This document shows, piece after piece, positions 63,875 to 64,000 of a stretch of DNA of 64,000 nt. The position numbers and the translations under genes were made by a program. Under the pieces are notes generated by a model. That model did not search any database, was not told the origin of the DNA, and worked only from the letters and a program-made list of their open reading frames with translations. Every line of letters begins with the position of its first letter. Position 1 is the first letter of the stretch. Source of the stretch: Planctomycetales bacterium (GTDB lineage: Bacteria; Planctomycetota; Planctomycetia; Pirellulales; Pirellulaceae); assembly GCA_020427005.1 (NCBI GenBank), contig JAGQOY010000001.1, positions 129,716-193,715 of the forward strand, in the 5' to 3' direction.

Positions 63875-64000
63875 TCACTCTTCGGTTGCCGCGGCATTGG
63901 TTTTGGCGTCGTTGTTTTTGACGTCAGGCACAGGTTTGTCCTGCAGGATGCTCGCCAGCAATATTCGGGCTGCCAAGACGTCAGGATCTTGTGAGTCTGT
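63875..64000 (-). CDS. C-terminal fragment of a gene running off the right edge
   Basis: The reverse strand from 64000 to a TGA at 63875-63877 is open and reads TDSQDPDVLAARILLASILQ, then a polar Lys/Asn/Asp/Ala-rich tail. Its composition suits a coding end, but no family can be recognised from 41 residues. Most of the gene lies outside the window. Confidence 0.45.
   Translation of the reverse strand, partial: TDSQDPDVLAARILLASILQDKPVPDVKNNDAKTNAAATEE

Overview
The window looks like chromosomal DNA of a planctomycete, most likely a Pirellulaceae relative. The support is a DUF1559 pseudopilin-like protein (52935-53810), a LemA/M48 protease pair, a non-catalytic SUMF1-domain protein, a GH51-type glycosidase with a DUF1080-like insert, a GatCAB set, a flagellar export cluster and the moderate GC content. 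Placement rests on gene-family recognition, not on a marker phylogeny. I saw no rRNA, tRNA, CRISPR array, transposase or prophage.

Layout. 1-5.1 kb: the start of a UPF0104 membrane protein running off the left edge, an AI-2E-family transporter, mutM, a small coiled-coil protein and an integral membrane protein. 5.3-15.3 kb: mostly envelope and secreted functions (YceI lipoprotein, M48 protease with LemA, DHFR-like reductase, STAS protein, GH51 glycosidase, SUMF1 protein, ApbE flavinyltransferase). 15.4-19.1 kb: a pseudouridine synthase with a long charged tail, a PyrK-like flavoprotein and a Ser/Gly/Asn-rich lipoprotein. 19.5-21 kb: a small reverse-strand flagellar operon (FlgN-like, degenerate GHKL-like protein, FlgB). 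21.5-33 kb: housekeeping genes (rpmB, gatC, gatA, gatB, comB, recQ, ftsH, rsgA). A palindromic repeat at 32972-33105 precedes the main flagellar operon.

33.4-40.6 kb: flbD-motA-motB-fliL-fliN-fliO-fliP-fliQ-fliR-flhB, tightly spaced on the + strand. It encodes a regulator, the stator, a switch protein and most of the export gate; flhA and fliM are not in the window. 40.7-52.5 kb: sulfite-oxidase-like molybdoenzyme, cupredoxin-like protein, two ABC-2 permeases, an EF-G paralogue, a serine beta-lactamase-like hydrolase, trpB-trpA and a radical SAM protein.

52.9-62.6 kb: a DUF1559 protein and a HEAT-repeat protein, then six same-strand genes: a COG4671-type glycosyltransferase, two GT4 glycosyltransferases, an ABC exporter and two APH-fold phosphotransferases. 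Several of these genes abut or overlap, which suggests a single surface-glycan or glycolipid assembly and export system. This is the strongest candidate for a poorly described system here. The window closes with a two-repeat secreted protein and a fragment of one more reverse-strand gene.
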